64,000 nt of DNA from Porticoccaceae bacterium (GTDB taxonomy: Bacteria > Pseudomonadota > Gammaproteobacteria > Pseudomonadales > Porticoccaceae), in NCBI GenBank assembly GCA_021773435.1, contig JAJFKC010000012.1:1-64000 (forward strand). The letters are read 5' to 3'. Both the position numbers and the translations under genes were made by a program. Positions 19,891 to 29,017 of this stretch are shown here, piece by piece. Under the pieces are notes generated by a model. The model did no database searches, was not told where the DNA came from, and saw only the letters and a list, made by a program, of their open reading frames with translations. Position 1 is the stretch's first letter. Every line of letters starts with the position of its first letter.

Positions 19891-20608
19891 CAGCAACATT
19901 CAATGATTCAACACCGTTACACATGGGAATATGGACTTCATGCTGGGCAAGATCAGTGACCGCTTGTGACACCCCGGTGGTTTCGTTGCCGAGCACGTAG
20001 ATTACAGGGCCTTGAGCCTTAAATTGGGTCAGCGACTGCTCGGCATCGGCACTCAATATACATACCTCAGCACCGTGAGTGATAAATTCCTGAAGGGCTT
20101 CAGTCAGTTCCTCGCCGCGAAATATCGGACAATGAAACACACTCCCGGCACTGGCTTTGATAACGAGTGGGGAGAGTGGCGCACAGCCTTTTGACGGTAA
20201 CAGCAGGCCTTGTATGGGGCTGGCGCAGATTGACCGAATCACCATGCCCAGGTTTTGTGGATTGGTGACTCTATCCAGTGCAATCAGTTGGTATTGTGCA
20301 GGTGGCCTGGCAAGAAAGTCCCGGTAATGACCATAGCGTGGGCATTGTAAATCCGCCGCCACACCCTGATCCTGACGTTGATTACGCGAGATGCGGGATA
20401 GCGCTTCTCGACTATGATAGGCGATTTCGATATCCCGTTGGCGGGCAAGATTCAGGATTTTATCCAGTGATCCACCGCGGCGATTTGTTTTGGCCAAATG
20501 CAACTTGTGAACGGGAATATCCTTTTCCTGTAGGGCTTCGAGCACAGTGTTGCGACCGTATACAGTCAGTAGCTGATCAAAGAATTTCTTCTTGTCCTGG
20601 TAGTCCAT
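19841..20608 (-). CDS. TrmH/SpoU family RNA 2'-O-methyltransferase
   Basis: This 255-residue SPOUT methyltransferase has an N-terminal substrate-binding domain (VYGRNTVLEALQ) and the three knot motifs: LDRVTNPQNLGMVIRS, VLGNETTGVS and IPMCNGVESLNVAVTAALLAF. It should methylate a ribose in 23S rRNA or tRNA. The layout resembles RlmB, but RlmB identity is not certain. It lies 30 bases downstream of xthA on the same strand, so they may share a transcript. Its 3' end overlaps the MFS gene by 50 bases, convergent. Confidence 0.85.
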   Translation of the reverse strand: MDYQDKKKFFDQLLTVYGRNTVLEALQEKDIPVHKLHLAKTNRRGGSLDKILNLARQRDIEIAYHSREALSRISRNQRQDQGVAADLQCPRYGHYRDFLARPPAQYQLIALDRVTNPQNLGMVIRSICASPIQGLLLPSKGCAPLSPLVIKASAGSVFHCPIFRGEELTEALQEFITHGAEVCILSADAEQSLTQFKAQGPVIYVLGNETTGVSQAVTDLAQHEVHIPMCNGVESLNVAVTAALLAFRDVIATVD

Positions 20609-20638
20609 AGAATCAGCGCCGATATCAGGTATGGCTTT

Positions 20639-21403
20639 TTAAATAGACAGATCGAGCAATACCGGACAATGATCTGAACCCATTACATCATTCAATATAT
20701 CGGTGCGCGCAATATGATCTTTCAGACTGTCGGTAACCAGAAAATAATCGATCCGCCAGCCGATATTCTTGCCTCTGGCGCCTGCCCGATAACTCCACCA
20801 ACTGTATTTGACCTCTTCCGGATTTTGAAAACGAAAGGTGTCGATAAAACCGCTGGCGACAATATTATCTAAACCGTCTATCTCCGTCTGGGTGTAACCG
20901 GCGGTTTTGTTGTAATTGGGCTTGGGACGGGCCAGGTCGATGGGCTGATGGGCAACGTTTAGGTCACCGCAGACGATAACCGGCTTGATGGATTCAAGTT
21001 GTTTAAGGTGAGCCAGAAAATCCGCGTCCCACTGTTGGCGATAGTCCAGACGTTTTAACTCGCTACCAGAATTCGGTGTATAAACCGTCACCAGATAGTA
21101 ATGTTCAAATTCTGCGGCAATCACCCGACCTTCCTGATCGTGTTCGGCAATACCCATATCCAGCTGTATAGAAAGTGGTTCGGTTTTACTCAGGATAGCG
21201 GTACCGGAATAACCCTTTTTCTCAGCCGAATTGCAATAAATATGGTAACCGTCGATATCTGCCAGTGCTTCGATAACCTGATCGTCCTGGGCTTTGGTTT
21301 CCTGTAGACAGAGCGCGTCGGTGTTCATGGCCTGAAAGGAATTAGCGAAATCTTTCTTCATGGCGGCGCGAATGCCATTTACATTCCAGGAGACTAATCG
21401 CAT
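20639..21403 (-). CDS. xthA: Exodeoxyribonuclease III
   Basis: This 254-residue AP endonuclease/3'-5' exonuclease acts in base-excision repair. Motifs of the endonuclease/exonuclease/phosphatase fold are [18 protein letters not shown] (metal-binding Glu), [16 protein letters not shown] and the terminal [10 protein letters not shown] with the catalytic Asp-His pair. The length fits the ExoA/Xth family. The start [10 protein letters not shown] is canonical. Confidence 0.93.
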   Translation of the reverse strand: MRLVSWNVNGIRAAMKKDFANSFQAMNTDALCLQETKAQDDQVIEALADIDGYHIYCNSAEKKGYSGTAILSKTEPLSIQLDMGIAEHDQEGRVIAAEFEHYYLVTVYTPNSGSELKRLDYRQQWDADFLAHLKQLESIKPVIVCGDLNVAHQPIDLARPKPNYNKTAGYTQTEIDGLDNIVASGFIDTFRFQNPEEVKYSWWSYRAGARGKNIGWRIDYFLVTDSLKDHIARTDILNDVMGSDHCPVLLDLSI

Positions 21404-21592
21404 GGTGCTTCCTTCTTAAAATTAATGGATGTCTGGGGGGTGCCGAGTAATGGAAAACAACGAGTTGGTCTATTTAACTCCAGGGTTGTCTTGCTGACCT
21501 GCTAAAGCAAAACCGCCATTAGCCACAGTAGGTTACACTATGGCGAAATGAATTATAAACGCTAAAGATAAATTCTCAGGAGTTAACCAGCC

Positions 21593-22486
21593 ATGAGCAA
21601 CGCTGACACACCCGAATCGAAAGACATACCTGAATCGAAAGACACACCCGAATCAAAAGACAAATCCAAATCGAAAGGCAAGGCAGAATCGAAAGGCAAG
21701 GCAGAATCGAAACATAAGAATGACCCCTACGGCAATCTGCGTATGCCCGGCGAGGGTGAACCCATTACTGAGCCGCCTATTCCTGCCGCGACCGTGGTGT
21801 TATTACGTGATGGTCCTGATGGTGTCGAAACCTTGATGCTGCGCAAAAACAAAGAAATTCGTTTTGGCGGTATGTGGGTTTTCCCTGGCGGGCGTATCGA
21901 TCAGGGGGACTACTCGAATAACGACCCTGGTGAAGTCGCCCATGACGGAGTCACTGCCGCTCGTGATGAACACAAAACCGCCGCTGCACGGGCCGCCGCT
22001 GCACGGGAAACCCATGAAGAGGCAGGTATCCACACAGATCCTGAAGACTTCGTCTGGTTCTCCCACTGGACGCCGCCGCCAATCACACCTAAGCGTTTTA
22101 CCACCTGGTTCTTCGCTACACGGGTGACCGGTGATCAGAAGATTGTTATCGACGGTGGCGAGATTCATGATCATCAATGGATCAATCCCGGCAAAGCCAT
22201 AGAAAAACACGCCGCCCGCGATATCGATTTTGTGCCACCTACCTGGGTGACGTTACATTACCTGGCCAGTCGCGGGTCAGTTGACGAATTGATGACACAT
22301 TTTGCTTCAGTGCCACCGAAAGTTTACGAAACCCACCTGGGTAAAACAGATGAAGGCCATCGCGTCGCACTGTGGCAGGGTGATGCCGGTTATGAAGCCT
22401 GGGATCCCGCCATTGAGGGCGAGCGACATAGAGTCATTATGTCAAAAGATGGCTTCGTTTTTGAAAATACCATCGAACCTTATTGA
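21593..22486 (+). CDS. Nudix hydrolase with repetitive N-terminal tail
   Basis: This 297-residue protein has a Nudix domain from about residue 60. The Nudix box is split: FPGGRIDQGD is followed by an acidic and Ala-rich insert before AAARETHEEAGI, as in the NUDT7/NUDT19-like branch that hydrolyses CoA or nucleotide diphosphates. The first 45 residues are low-complexity repeats of ESKD/ESKG type encoded by 18-bp units. A 15-bp perfect duplication (21978-22007) codes for AAARA twice just before the catalytic Glu pair. The gene precedes an acyl-CoA dehydrogenase on the same strand, consistent with acyl-CoA turnover; this is an inference. Confidence 0.82.
   Translation: MSNADTPESKDIPESKDTPESKDKSKSKGKAESKGKAESKHKNDPYGNLRMPGEGEPITEPPIPAATVVLLRDGPDGVETLMLRKNKEIRFGGMWVFPGGRIDQGDYSNNDPGEVAHDGVTAARDEHKTAAARAAAARETHEEAGIHTDPEDFVWFSHWTPPPITPKRFTTWFFATRVTGDQKIVIDGGEIHDHQWINPGKAIEKHAARDIDFVPPTWVTLHYLASRGSVDELMTHFASVPPKVYETHLGKTDEGHRVALWQGDAGYEAWDPAIEGERHRVIMSKDGFVFENTIEPY
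21608..21715 (+). repeat. Six 18-bp coding repeats in the Nudix gene
   Basis: Six in-frame units of 18 bases cover 108 bases. The first three follow ACACCCGAATCGAAAGAC (TPESKD) and the last three follow AAGGCAGAATCGAAAGGC (KAESKG). The unit count may vary between strains without breaking the frame. The encoded tail is highly charged and probably disordered. Confidence 0.9.
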
Positions 22487-22543
22487 GGATAGCTGTTAAT
22501 TGTATTTATCTAATCGCGGAACTTGAACTTCGGAAAAACCACC

Positions 22544-23737
22544 ATGGATTTAGAATACTCTCAGGAATACAAAGATTTTCAGGCAGAGGTGAAGGCTTTT
22601 GCAAAGATCCACGGCCATAAATCACCCAAAGGTTCCGCCGTGGCTCGTCCCGATGCTCAGGTCAAAGAATGGCAAGCGCTGTTGATTGAACATGGCTATA
22701 CGGCACGGACTATACCTAAAAAATATGGTGGTTATGGTGGCGATGCCGACATCCTCAAAAATGTGATCATCGCTGAGGAATTAAACAGGGCTGGTCTGAA
22801 TCGTGGCATCCCTAATCAGGGCGTCACCATGTTGATTCCCACATTGCTTGAAATCGGTACTGAAGAGCAGCGGCAAGAGTGGATCAAGCCGACCTTATAC
22901 GGCGAAGTCATGTGGTGCCAGGGCTATTCCGAGCCTGGTGCCGGCAGCGACTTGGCATCATTGCGCACCAGCGGTACGGAAGACGGTGATGATTTCCTGA
23001 TTAACGGCCATAAAATCTGGACTTCGTCAGCCCATGTTGCCGACATGATGTTTATCCTGGTCCGTACCGAACCAGACGCACCTAAACATCATGGTATCAG
23101 CTATATGCTACTGCCCATGGATACCCCGGGCATCGAAATTCAGCCATTGGTCTCCATGACCGGGGTCGCCGAATTCAACGAAGTGTTTTTTACTGACGTC
23201 CGGCTAGAGCAAGACAAGATTGTCGGCAAACGCGGCGAAGGCTGGCAGGTGGCTAACACCACGCTCAAGCACGAGCGCGGTATGCTCGGCGATCCAGATC
23301 GAACCGCTCGACAGTTGCAAGGGCTTATCGATTGCCTGAAAACCGAGTCGGTTAATGGTCGCAAGCTGATGGACTTCCCAGTTTATCGAGATCGCGTGTT
23401 GCGTATCCAGGCGCGGGTCAAAGCCATGCAATACAACTCTATGCGCGTGCTCACCTGTAATTTAAAAGAAGAAGATGCCGGTGTGGCAAGGTTGATCGTG
23501 AAACTCAACGCGACTATTTTGAATAATGAAATCTGCGAAACCGCCATCGACCTATTAGGCGAGACCGGCGCATTGTTCGGTGACAGTGAGTACGTACGCA
23601 GAAACGGCATGTGGCAATATGCCTACATGTATAGCCTTGGCCTGATTATTGGTGGCGGCACATCGCAGATTCAAAAAAACATTATCGCCGAACGAGGCCT
23701 GGGGCTACCAAGAGAACCTAAGCTTAAAACTTCTTGA
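22544..23737 (+). CDS. Acyl-CoA dehydrogenase
   Basis: This FAD-dependent acyl-CoA dehydrogenase has about 397 residues. Motifs are GYSEPGAGSDLASL, WTSSAHVADMMF, ITGVAEFNEVFF-like strands and the C-terminal GGGTSQIQKNIIAERGLGLPREPK. The frame opens at a TTG at 22523, but the ATG at 22544 gives the conserved start MDLEYSQEYKDF. The C-terminal signature matches the FadE types common in sterol, terpenoid and branched-acyl catabolism. It lies 57 bases after the Nudix gene, possibly co-transcribed. Confidence 0.87.
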   Translation: MDLEYSQEYKDFQAEVKAFAKIHGHKSPKGSAVARPDAQVKEWQALLIEHGYTARTIPKKYGGYGGDADILKNVIIAEELNRAGLNRGIPNQGVTMLIPTLLEIGTEEQRQEWIKPTLYGEVMWCQGYSEPGAGSDLASLRTSGTEDGDDFLINGHKIWTSSAHVADMMFILVRTEPDAPKHHGISYMLLPMDTPGIEIQPLVSMTGVAEFNEVFFTDVRLEQDKIVGKRGEGWQVANTTLKHERGMLGDPDRTARQLQGLIDCLKTESVNGRKLMDFPVYRDRVLRIQARVKAMQYNSMRVLTCNLKEEDAGVARLIVKLNATILNNEICETAIDLLGETGALFGDSEYVRRNGMWQYAYMYSLGLIIGGGTSQIQKNIIAERGLGLPREPKLKTS

Positions 23738-24237
23738 AGTTGGTGGAGTAATAATAGCGTTTTATCGCGGTTGCTAATATCGCCCGGACAGCGTCTTCCA
23801 TAAACGAACTGTTTTTGATGGCAATTTAATTACGCTTGAAACTGTATGTTTGGCCAGTTGATGCAATTTTGTTAAATATCCGATTTGGCTCGTTATCCTG
23901 GCTATTTTGTAAACAAAGTAGTTATCACCAATAAAAACAAAGAGATACAAATCCCTGGATTCAAGTTTTTGGTAAGGTATGCCGACTCGTCTCGAGTATG
24001 TGCAAAACCCTTATTTATTTGTGCCATGGCTTTATATTTAGGCCGGATATGAAGCGATTGTATTTCTTATTAAAATCAATATATTAGAGAGCTAACTCTA
24101 TCGGTACCAGGGAATGATACGCCGACCAGTCTATATATCATCCTAAATGCGGTACATATACCGACCAGTCTCAGGTTGCGAACATATACCGACCGGGGCG
24201 TTTATTAATGGTTAGCTTTTAAAATCGGAGTCTGGAG
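23738..24237. other. Low-GC non-coding stretch at the left edge of a decayed island
   Basis: These 500 bases hold no supported gene. Base composition drops well below that of the flanking genes. The only clear structure is a set of CCGACC repeats near 24116-24194. With the broken lipoprotein gene and the possible IS end that follow, it looks like the edge of a decayed insertion. Confidence 0.45.
24116..24194 (+). repeat. Three imperfect copies of (ACATATA)CCGACCAGTCT
   Basis: Copy 1 is GATACGCCGACCAGTCT (24116-24132). Copy 2 is ACATATACCGACCAGTCT (24154-24171). Copy 3 is ACATATACCGACC followed by GGGG (24182-24194). Spacing between the CCGACC cores is 39 and 28 bases. They end about 40 bases before the lipoprotein gene, so they could be regulator-binding sites or remains of a mobile-element end. 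Confidence 0.6.
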
Positions 24238-24804
24238 TTGTATAAAAATATTCTATTAATCTGTGTTGGCTTATTGGTTCAAGCGTGTGCTTCATCTCCG
24301 TCAATTGATCGATTTTCTCCTGAGCAAATTGCAAGTTTAACAAAAGTCACTAATACCGAGTTTGATTCTCATATTAAAATTGTTGGTGTCGATATTGACA
24401 ACACAATTACAAGAGGTTTGAACCTTGATAAAGAAAAATATTTTATGCGTTCAAATATAAAGAAGACTGATAGTCAGATAGACTCACACTAATTATATTT
24501 TGAAGTTAAATATACTGCTAACGATTGGAGATATTATGACGGTGCAAATTTAAAAGGAGGCTCACCTATTGATACAACTCAAATATCAAGAGAGGTTGTA
24601 TATTGCTCCGGCAATATGTTTGTGGCGTGTAATTATCGTGAGGTTCTTGGCGTTTCTTTTAGTTATTCTGACTTAATGGTTGCCTCAAAAGAAGGTATTT
24701 CGGTGAGGTTTAATACTCGTTACACGGACTTATTTAGTTATGTTTATTTACCTCCAAATTACTTTCAAGGCTATGTAAATGTTATAAATAAACACCGTAG
24801 ATAA
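24238..24804 (+). pseudogene. Lipoprotein gene split by an in-frame TAA
   Basis: A TTG at 24238 with SD GGAG seven bases upstream opens a lipoprotein. It has signal MYKNILLICVGLLVQAC (Cys17 as lipidation site), then a polar domain. A TAA at 24490-24492 stops it after 84 residues. The same frame continues open for another 103 codons to 24804, through YFEVKYTANDWRYYDG, EVVYCSGNMFVACNYREV and SYVYLPPNYFQGYVN, without another stop. I read it as one gene of about 188 codons broken by a single nonsense codon. Its AT-rich codon use differs from the neighbours, suggesting transfer. The family is not recognised. Confidence 0.65.
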
Positions 24805-24832
24805 ATAGCTAACAAGGTAAAGCAACAGATGT

Positions 24833-25073
24833 TGAACTCCCCCCAATAAAACGGACACTTTTTTCTAACCAAAAGTAGAAGGTGTTAAGGAGTAGACCTA
24901 CCCACAGAAAGTAGACAACTCATCACCATTTGCCGGGGTGATTGATGATGAGCAAGAAGAACAAAAACAAGTACAACCACAACACTAAAAAATTTCGTTG
25001 AGCAGCGGTAATAATATCCCGAAAAAGAAACTGATACCAAAGCCTGAGCTACTACACCTGAACAGTCCTGACT
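24833..25073 (+). mobile_element. Possible IS3-family end and remnant
   Basis: TGAACTCCCCCCAATAAAACGGACAC begins at 24833 and resembles the terminal repeat of IS3-family elements (TGAAC...CCCCAA...GGACA pattern). About 120 bases on, a short frame (MSKKNKNKYNHN) stops after 17 codons, and a further frame SSGNNIPKKKLIPKPELL follows. No transposase motif and no second end are visible. This is a weak call for a decayed fragment. It explains the low GC and the lack of a gene between the lipoprotein and the SDR. Confidence 0.3.
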
Positions 25074-25877
25074 TTATTCCCCAGCGTTAAATCCAATAAT
25101 ACCCAGGCCACCATCGCTATTGATAATAACCCCGGTCATGGGCGCGGCATTTTCACGGCAGGCCAACAACACGTAGGGGCCGCAAAAATCCTCGGGTGTG
25201 GTGGCTATTTTTAGCGGCGTTAGGTTTTTCATCATGCCTTCAAAATCTGGCAACTGATTTAATTTTTGTTCTTTTGTGCCAGTGGCCTTTAGGCCGCCCA
25301 ATTCCGATTTCATGCCGCCAGGTGCGACACCGTTTACACGAATTTCCGGTGCCAGCTCGTTGGCCAGTTGTTTAACCAGGCCCACCACCGCATGTTTTGA
25401 TGCGGTATAAATCGGGCCGCCACCCGAGGGATAGAAAGCTGCATTAGACAAGGTGAATATTATTGAGCCTCGACTTTCGGTTAATGCTGCCAGCGCAGCC
25501 TTTGCACCCAGCAAATAACCTTTTACATTGACTGCAAATAATTCATCGAAGGCGGCGCTTATGGTTTCAGCAGACAGGTCCTTAATGGACTGGAAATAGT
25601 CAAACACCCCGGCATTGCCGATGAAAGTATCGAGTTGCCCAAATGCGGCCAGAGTAGCATCAACGGCCTTCTGATTATCTGCCGCACTGCCGACATCGCC
25701 CTGAGTGACTGCCACTTTATCGCCAAAGTCATCTTTAAGCTGTTGTGCCTTGGTGGCATCATATTCCAGCACGCCTATACCTTTGGCGCCTTCGTCGAGA
25801 AAACGCACGACCAAGGCACGCCCCAAACCTGAACCTGCTCCCGTGACCAATGCTACCTGCCCGTCTAACCAGCCCAT
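25074..25877 (-). CDS. BphB/HcaB-type cis-dihydrodiol dehydrogenase (SDR)
   Basis: This 267-residue NAD-dependent SDR has TGAGSGLGRA for nucleotide binding, NAGVFDY, catalytic YTASK, and a C-terminus DGGLGIIGF. NAGVFDY and AAFYPSGGGPIYTASKHAVVGL closely match what I recall of biphenyl-2,3-dihydrodiol dehydrogenase. It should rearomatise a cis-dihydrodiol to a catechol, the step after a ring-hydroxylating dioxygenase. Such a dioxygenase is encoded about 1.1 kb away on the other strand (26966-28935). SD GAGGAAG lies five bases before the ATG. Confidence 0.82.
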   Translation of the reverse strand: MGWLDGQVALVTGAGSGLGRALVVRFLDEGAKGIGVLEYDATKAQQLKDDFGDKVAVTQGDVGSAADNQKAVDATLAAFGQLDTFIGNAGVFDYFQSIKDLSAETISAAFDELFAVNVKGYLLGAKAALAALTESRGSIIFTLSNAAFYPSGGGPIYTASKHAVVGLVKQLANELAPEIRVNGVAPGGMKSELGGLKATGTKEQKLNQLPDFEGMMKNLTPLKIATTPEDFCGPYVLLACRENAAPMTGVIINSDGGLGIIGFNAGE

Positions 25878-25966
25878 TTATGCTTCCTCTTATCAATGTT
25901 TTGGATCGTTAACAATCGAGACTAACGTTACCACCGTGATCTAGCTATAGATAGTGTGCAACGGCA

Positions 25967-26728
25967 TCAAACTGAGCTTGTTACTCCAGATATGCCGTCG
26001 TAAAGCAACTTGCCACCGACCACGAGCAGGAAAAAATAACACAGACGATAGACCAGCAGCTCGCTGATTTTGTGCAGTAAAAAATAGCCGAGCCGGACAC
26101 CGACTGGAGCCAGTGGGACTAGCACCGCGGCGGTCATTAAATTAGTTTTATCGAACTGGCCGAGCCAGGTGTAAGGGACCAGTTTGACCAGATTAACAAT
26201 GGCAAAAAACACCGCGAAGGTGCCCATCAACATGCGTTTCTCCATCTTTTGTGGCAGCAGGTAAACGCTGATCGGTGGGCCGCCGGCATGAATGCCAAAA
26301 CTGGTAAAGCCAGCGAGGGTTCCCCACAGGCTACCGTGCAAGAGGCTTGGGGAAGTTTTGGTGTCGAGTGTCGGTTGCAGCCAGTAGTTTAGAGAAAACA
26401 CGACTGACACGATACCGATAAGGATGCGGATAGCATCTTCGCTCAAATAGCGAAAAGTAAAGGCTCCAATCACAATGCCGGCAATTGCGCCCGGCAAAGT
26501 CAGCCGGACATTCAGCTTGCTCCAGGTCATGCGAAAGCTCCACACTGCCACGCCATCCATAATAATTAGTAGCGGCAACATAATTGCTGCGGCCTGCACC
26601 GGTGGCATGGCCAGTGATAACAGCGGCACCGAGATAACCGCTATGCCACCACCAAAACCGCCCTTGGCCATGCCAAAAATCAGTATGGCTGGCACCGCGC
26701 AAAGGTAAAAAAATGGATCGGTGATCAT
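25967..26728 (-). CDS. TauE/SafE-family membrane permease
   Basis: This 253-residue integral membrane protein has about eight hydrophobic segments. The duplicated TauE/SafE features are AKGGFGGGIAVISVPLLSL near the N-terminus and GFTSFGIHAGGPPISVYLLPQ in the second half. The family exports sulfite, sulfoacetate or other organic anions. It lies 89 bases upstream of the diol dehydrogenase on the same strand and divergent from the dioxygenase. A role in moving an aromatic acid or sulfonate is possible but unproven. Confidence 0.8.
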   Translation of the reverse strand: MITDPFFYLCAVPAILIFGMAKGGFGGGIAVISVPLLSLAMPPVQAAAIMLPLLIIMDGVAVWSFRMTWSKLNVRLTLPGAIAGIVIGAFTFRYLSEDAIRILIGIVSVVFSLNYWLQPTLDTKTSPSLLHGSLWGTLAGFTSFGIHAGGPPISVYLLPQKMEKRMLMGTFAVFFAIVNLVKLVPYTWLGQFDKTNLMTAAVLVPLAPVGVRLGYFLLHKISELLVYRLCYFFLLVVGGKLLYDGISGVTSSV

Positions 26729-26770
26729 TTATTTAAAATGCCATGTTAAGGAGCTTAGGGGCTAAACAAA

Positions 26771-26828
26771 GCTATGCCCAGACAAGAGCCGATGGACATT
26801 ATATTCGTGGCTCGTCAGTGGGCATAGC
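26771..26828. promoter_or_regulatory. Long inverted repeat between TauE and dioxygenase genes
   Basis: A perfect 10-bp inverted repeat GCTATGCCCA (26771-26780)...TGGGCATAGC (26819-26828) encloses a second pair, GAGCC...GGCTC. There is no T-tract. It sits in the 237-base divergent intergenic region, 43 bases from the permease start and 138 bases from the dioxygenase start. This fits an operator or leader structure for the divergent transcripts. Confidence 0.5.
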
Positions 26829-26965
26829 GGTGTCACAAACTCAATCCGCCGGGCACCTGTCGAGCATATTTATGCTTTGCTTTGGATAAGGTTGATCCTG
26901 ATATTAATCATAGAAGCGATAAATAATCTCGATGCTTGTAGATCGAAACCGAAAAATGAAAGACT

Positions 26966-27544
26966 ATGGATACAGCAAGCATGATTTGGGGAAAACCAAT
27001 GGCAGAGAATGAACGATTAGCAAGGCTGTTATTAACTAGCGAGATCGAAGCATTTTTCTACGAAGAGGCGGATCTGCTTGATCTGCGCCGGTACTCTGAG
27101 TGGCTGGAATTACTTCACGATGACATTCATTACTGGGTGCCGATGTTGCGCAATGTCAAGTATGGCAGCCACGAACAATACGAGGAGACTCCTACAAAAG
27201 GCGGCATTAGCTGGATTGATGAAGGCCTTACTACGCTTACGCAACGGGTGCAGCAAATCGAAACTGGTATTCACTGGGCAGAAGAACCGCTATCTAGAAT
27301 TTCACACCTCGTCACAAATCTTAGGGTATCGAAGGTAGAGGGCGGATGGGAGAAACCCACCGCAGTGGACACCCGTTGCCGATTTTTGATCTACCGAAAC
27401 CGAGTTGAGACCGAGACGGATTTCTTTGTTGGCAAGCGCGAAGATAGCCTGGTGCGTCAGGGTGATAACTGGAAAATCATTAAGCGAAAAGTCATTCTCG
27501 ATCAGAATGTGCTAACTGCAAAAAATCTGACTTTCTTTTTTTAA
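26966..27544 (+). CDS. Ring-hydroxylating dioxygenase beta subunit
   Basis: This 192-residue protein is the small, NTF2-like structural subunit of a Rieske non-haem iron dioxygenase. Features are IEAFFYEEADLLDLRRYSEWLELLHDDIHYWVPM and the C-terminal KREDSLVRQ...IIKRKVILDQNVL, with a typical aromatic end. The start is the first of three in-frame Met codons (26966, 26981, 26999); the first has a weak GAAAG ahead. Here beta precedes alpha, with 59 bases between, the reverse of the classical alpha-beta order. Confidence 0.88.
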   Translation: MDTASMIWGKPMAENERLARLLLTSEIEAFFYEEADLLDLRRYSEWLELLHDDIHYWVPMLRNVKYGSHEQYEETPTKGGISWIDEGLTTLTQRVQQIETGIHWAEEPLSRISHLVTNLRVSKVEGGWEKPTAVDTRCRFLIYRNRVETETDFFVGKREDSLVRQGDNWKIIKRKVILDQNVLTAKNLTFFF

Positions 27545-27603
27545 AAGAGGCCTTTTGATGAGCGGATATCGGGCGAAGAATTGTAAAACATAGGGGGAGC
27601 GTA

Positions 27604-28935
27604 ATGACTAAACAAAATGGCGGTAAGGATCCGGGCTATTTTCTTGACCTGGAGGAAGGCGTTGTCGGGCGAGAACTATTTGTCAGCGAAGAGTTGTATG
27701 AACGTGAGCAGGAGCAAGTATTTGCCCGCGCCTGGCTATTGATCGGCCATGAAAGCCTGATACCGAAAAAGGGCGATTTTTTTGTTTCCCGCATGGGCGA
27801 GGAGTCCGTGCTGCTGACTCGGGATCGCAAGGATAAAATCCACGTTTTCCTGAATTCCTGCCCTCATCGGGGCATGAAAATCTGTCGTTATGATGAAGGC
27901 AATAGCAAAGTGCTGGAGTGCCCCTATCATGGCTGGGGGTTTTCCCTCGACGGCAGGCTGGCTGCGGTACCTCACCAGAAGGCTTATATGGATGTCCTGG
28001 ATACAGAAAAATGGGGCTTAACCGAAGTAGCGAAACTGGCCAACTACAAAGGGTCTATCTGGGCCACCTGGGATCCCGAAGCACCCGAATTTGCCGATTA
28101 TATGGGCGAGGCGCTACTCCACCTGGATACTGTGCTGGATTCGCGAGATGGCAGCGAAGGCGGGTCGATAGTATTGCCGGGTATTCAGAAATGTATTGTG
28201 CCGTCGAACTGGAAGTTTGGTGCAGAGAATTTCGTCGGTGATATCTATCACAATCACAGCCATGCATCCGTTGATATGGTTGGCATCGGGCCAAGCGGCA
28301 AAGGTCGCCGCGATGATGAAGAGATGATGACTGCGAACAAAACCATCATGCGTTGCTGGAACATGCCCATGGGCCACGGCGGGATTTCGAGTCTGCAACT
28401 GGATGATTATCCCTATGCGCCGGTTTATCGAGACTATCCGGAAATCGATGCCTGGTTTAAAGAGTGTTATGAACTCAGGCAGGAAAGGCTCGGCAAAAAA
28501 GCCCGCTTGCTGGGCGCGGTGGGCACTATTTTTCCGAATATGTCCTATCACGGCACCCAGCCCCGGTCGATGTTTGTCTGGCATCCACATGGGCCTAACC
28601 ATATGGAGTTCTGGCGTTTTTATCTGGTGGATAAAGATACGCCGGACAGCGTTAAGGATGTGCTCCGCCACTATTACATGCGCTACTCTGGGCCAGCCGG
28701 ACTGACCGAGCAGGATGATCTGGAAAACTGGAACTATGCCACAGCGGCCAGTCGTGGCGTGATCGCGCGACGACGACCCTACAATTATCAGCTCGGGATG
28801 GGCCTGAGAACGCGGCAAGAGGGTATTCCCGGCGATGTTTGTGAACGATTGATGACAGAAGATAACCAGCGTAATTTGTACAAAACCTGGGATCGCTTTA
28901 TGCAGGGGCAAAGCTGGACTGATATTACGAGCTAA
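27604..28935 (+). CDS. Ring-hydroxylating dioxygenase alpha subunit (Rieske)
   Basis: This catalytic subunit of 443 residues should add O2 to an aromatic ring to give a cis-dihydrodiol. The Rieske cluster ligands are Cys86-x-His88 and Cys106-x2-His109 (CPHRG...CPYHGW), with the normal 17-residue spacing. The mononuclear iron site is NFVGDIYHNHSH (209-220), with bridging Asp213 and His216/His220. Asp371 or Asp372 in TEQDDLEN should be the third ligand. The His-His spacing is x3, shorter than the usual x4 or x5. A strong SD GGGGGAG lies before the ATG. No ferredoxin or reductase gene is nearby. Confidence 0.92.
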   Translation: MTKQNGGKDPGYFLDLEEGVVGRELFVSEELYEREQEQVFARAWLLIGHESLIPKKGDFFVSRMGEESVLLTRDRKDKIHVFLNSCPHRGMKICRYDEGNSKVLECPYHGWGFSLDGRLAAVPHQKAYMDVLDTEKWGLTEVAKLANYKGSIWATWDPEAPEFADYMGEALLHLDTVLDSRDGSEGGSIVLPGIQKCIVPSNWKFGAENFVGDIYHNHSHASVDMVGIGPSGKGRRDDEEMMTANKTIMRCWNMPMGHGGISSLQLDDYPYAPVYRDYPEIDAWFKECYELRQERLGKKARLLGAVGTIFPNMSYHGTQPRSMFVWHPHGPNHMEFWRFYLVDKDTPDSVKDVLRHYYMRYSGPAGLTEQDDLENWNYATAASRGVIARRRPYNYQLGMGLRTRQEGIPGDVCERLMTEDNQRNLYKTWDRFMQGQSWTDITS

Positions 28936-29017
28936 CACAAATTGTTCATTTGATTAGTCAACACAGTCAGGAAATATGGCAAGTTAGTACAGATGCTTGT
29001 TAAGGCGGAGGAGAATT

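Noticed and set aside
28114-28938. 274-residue open frame on the minus strand
   Set aside because: It lies wholly inside the dioxygenase alpha-subunit gene, whose Rieske and iron motifs are intact. The antisense frame has no recognisable family.
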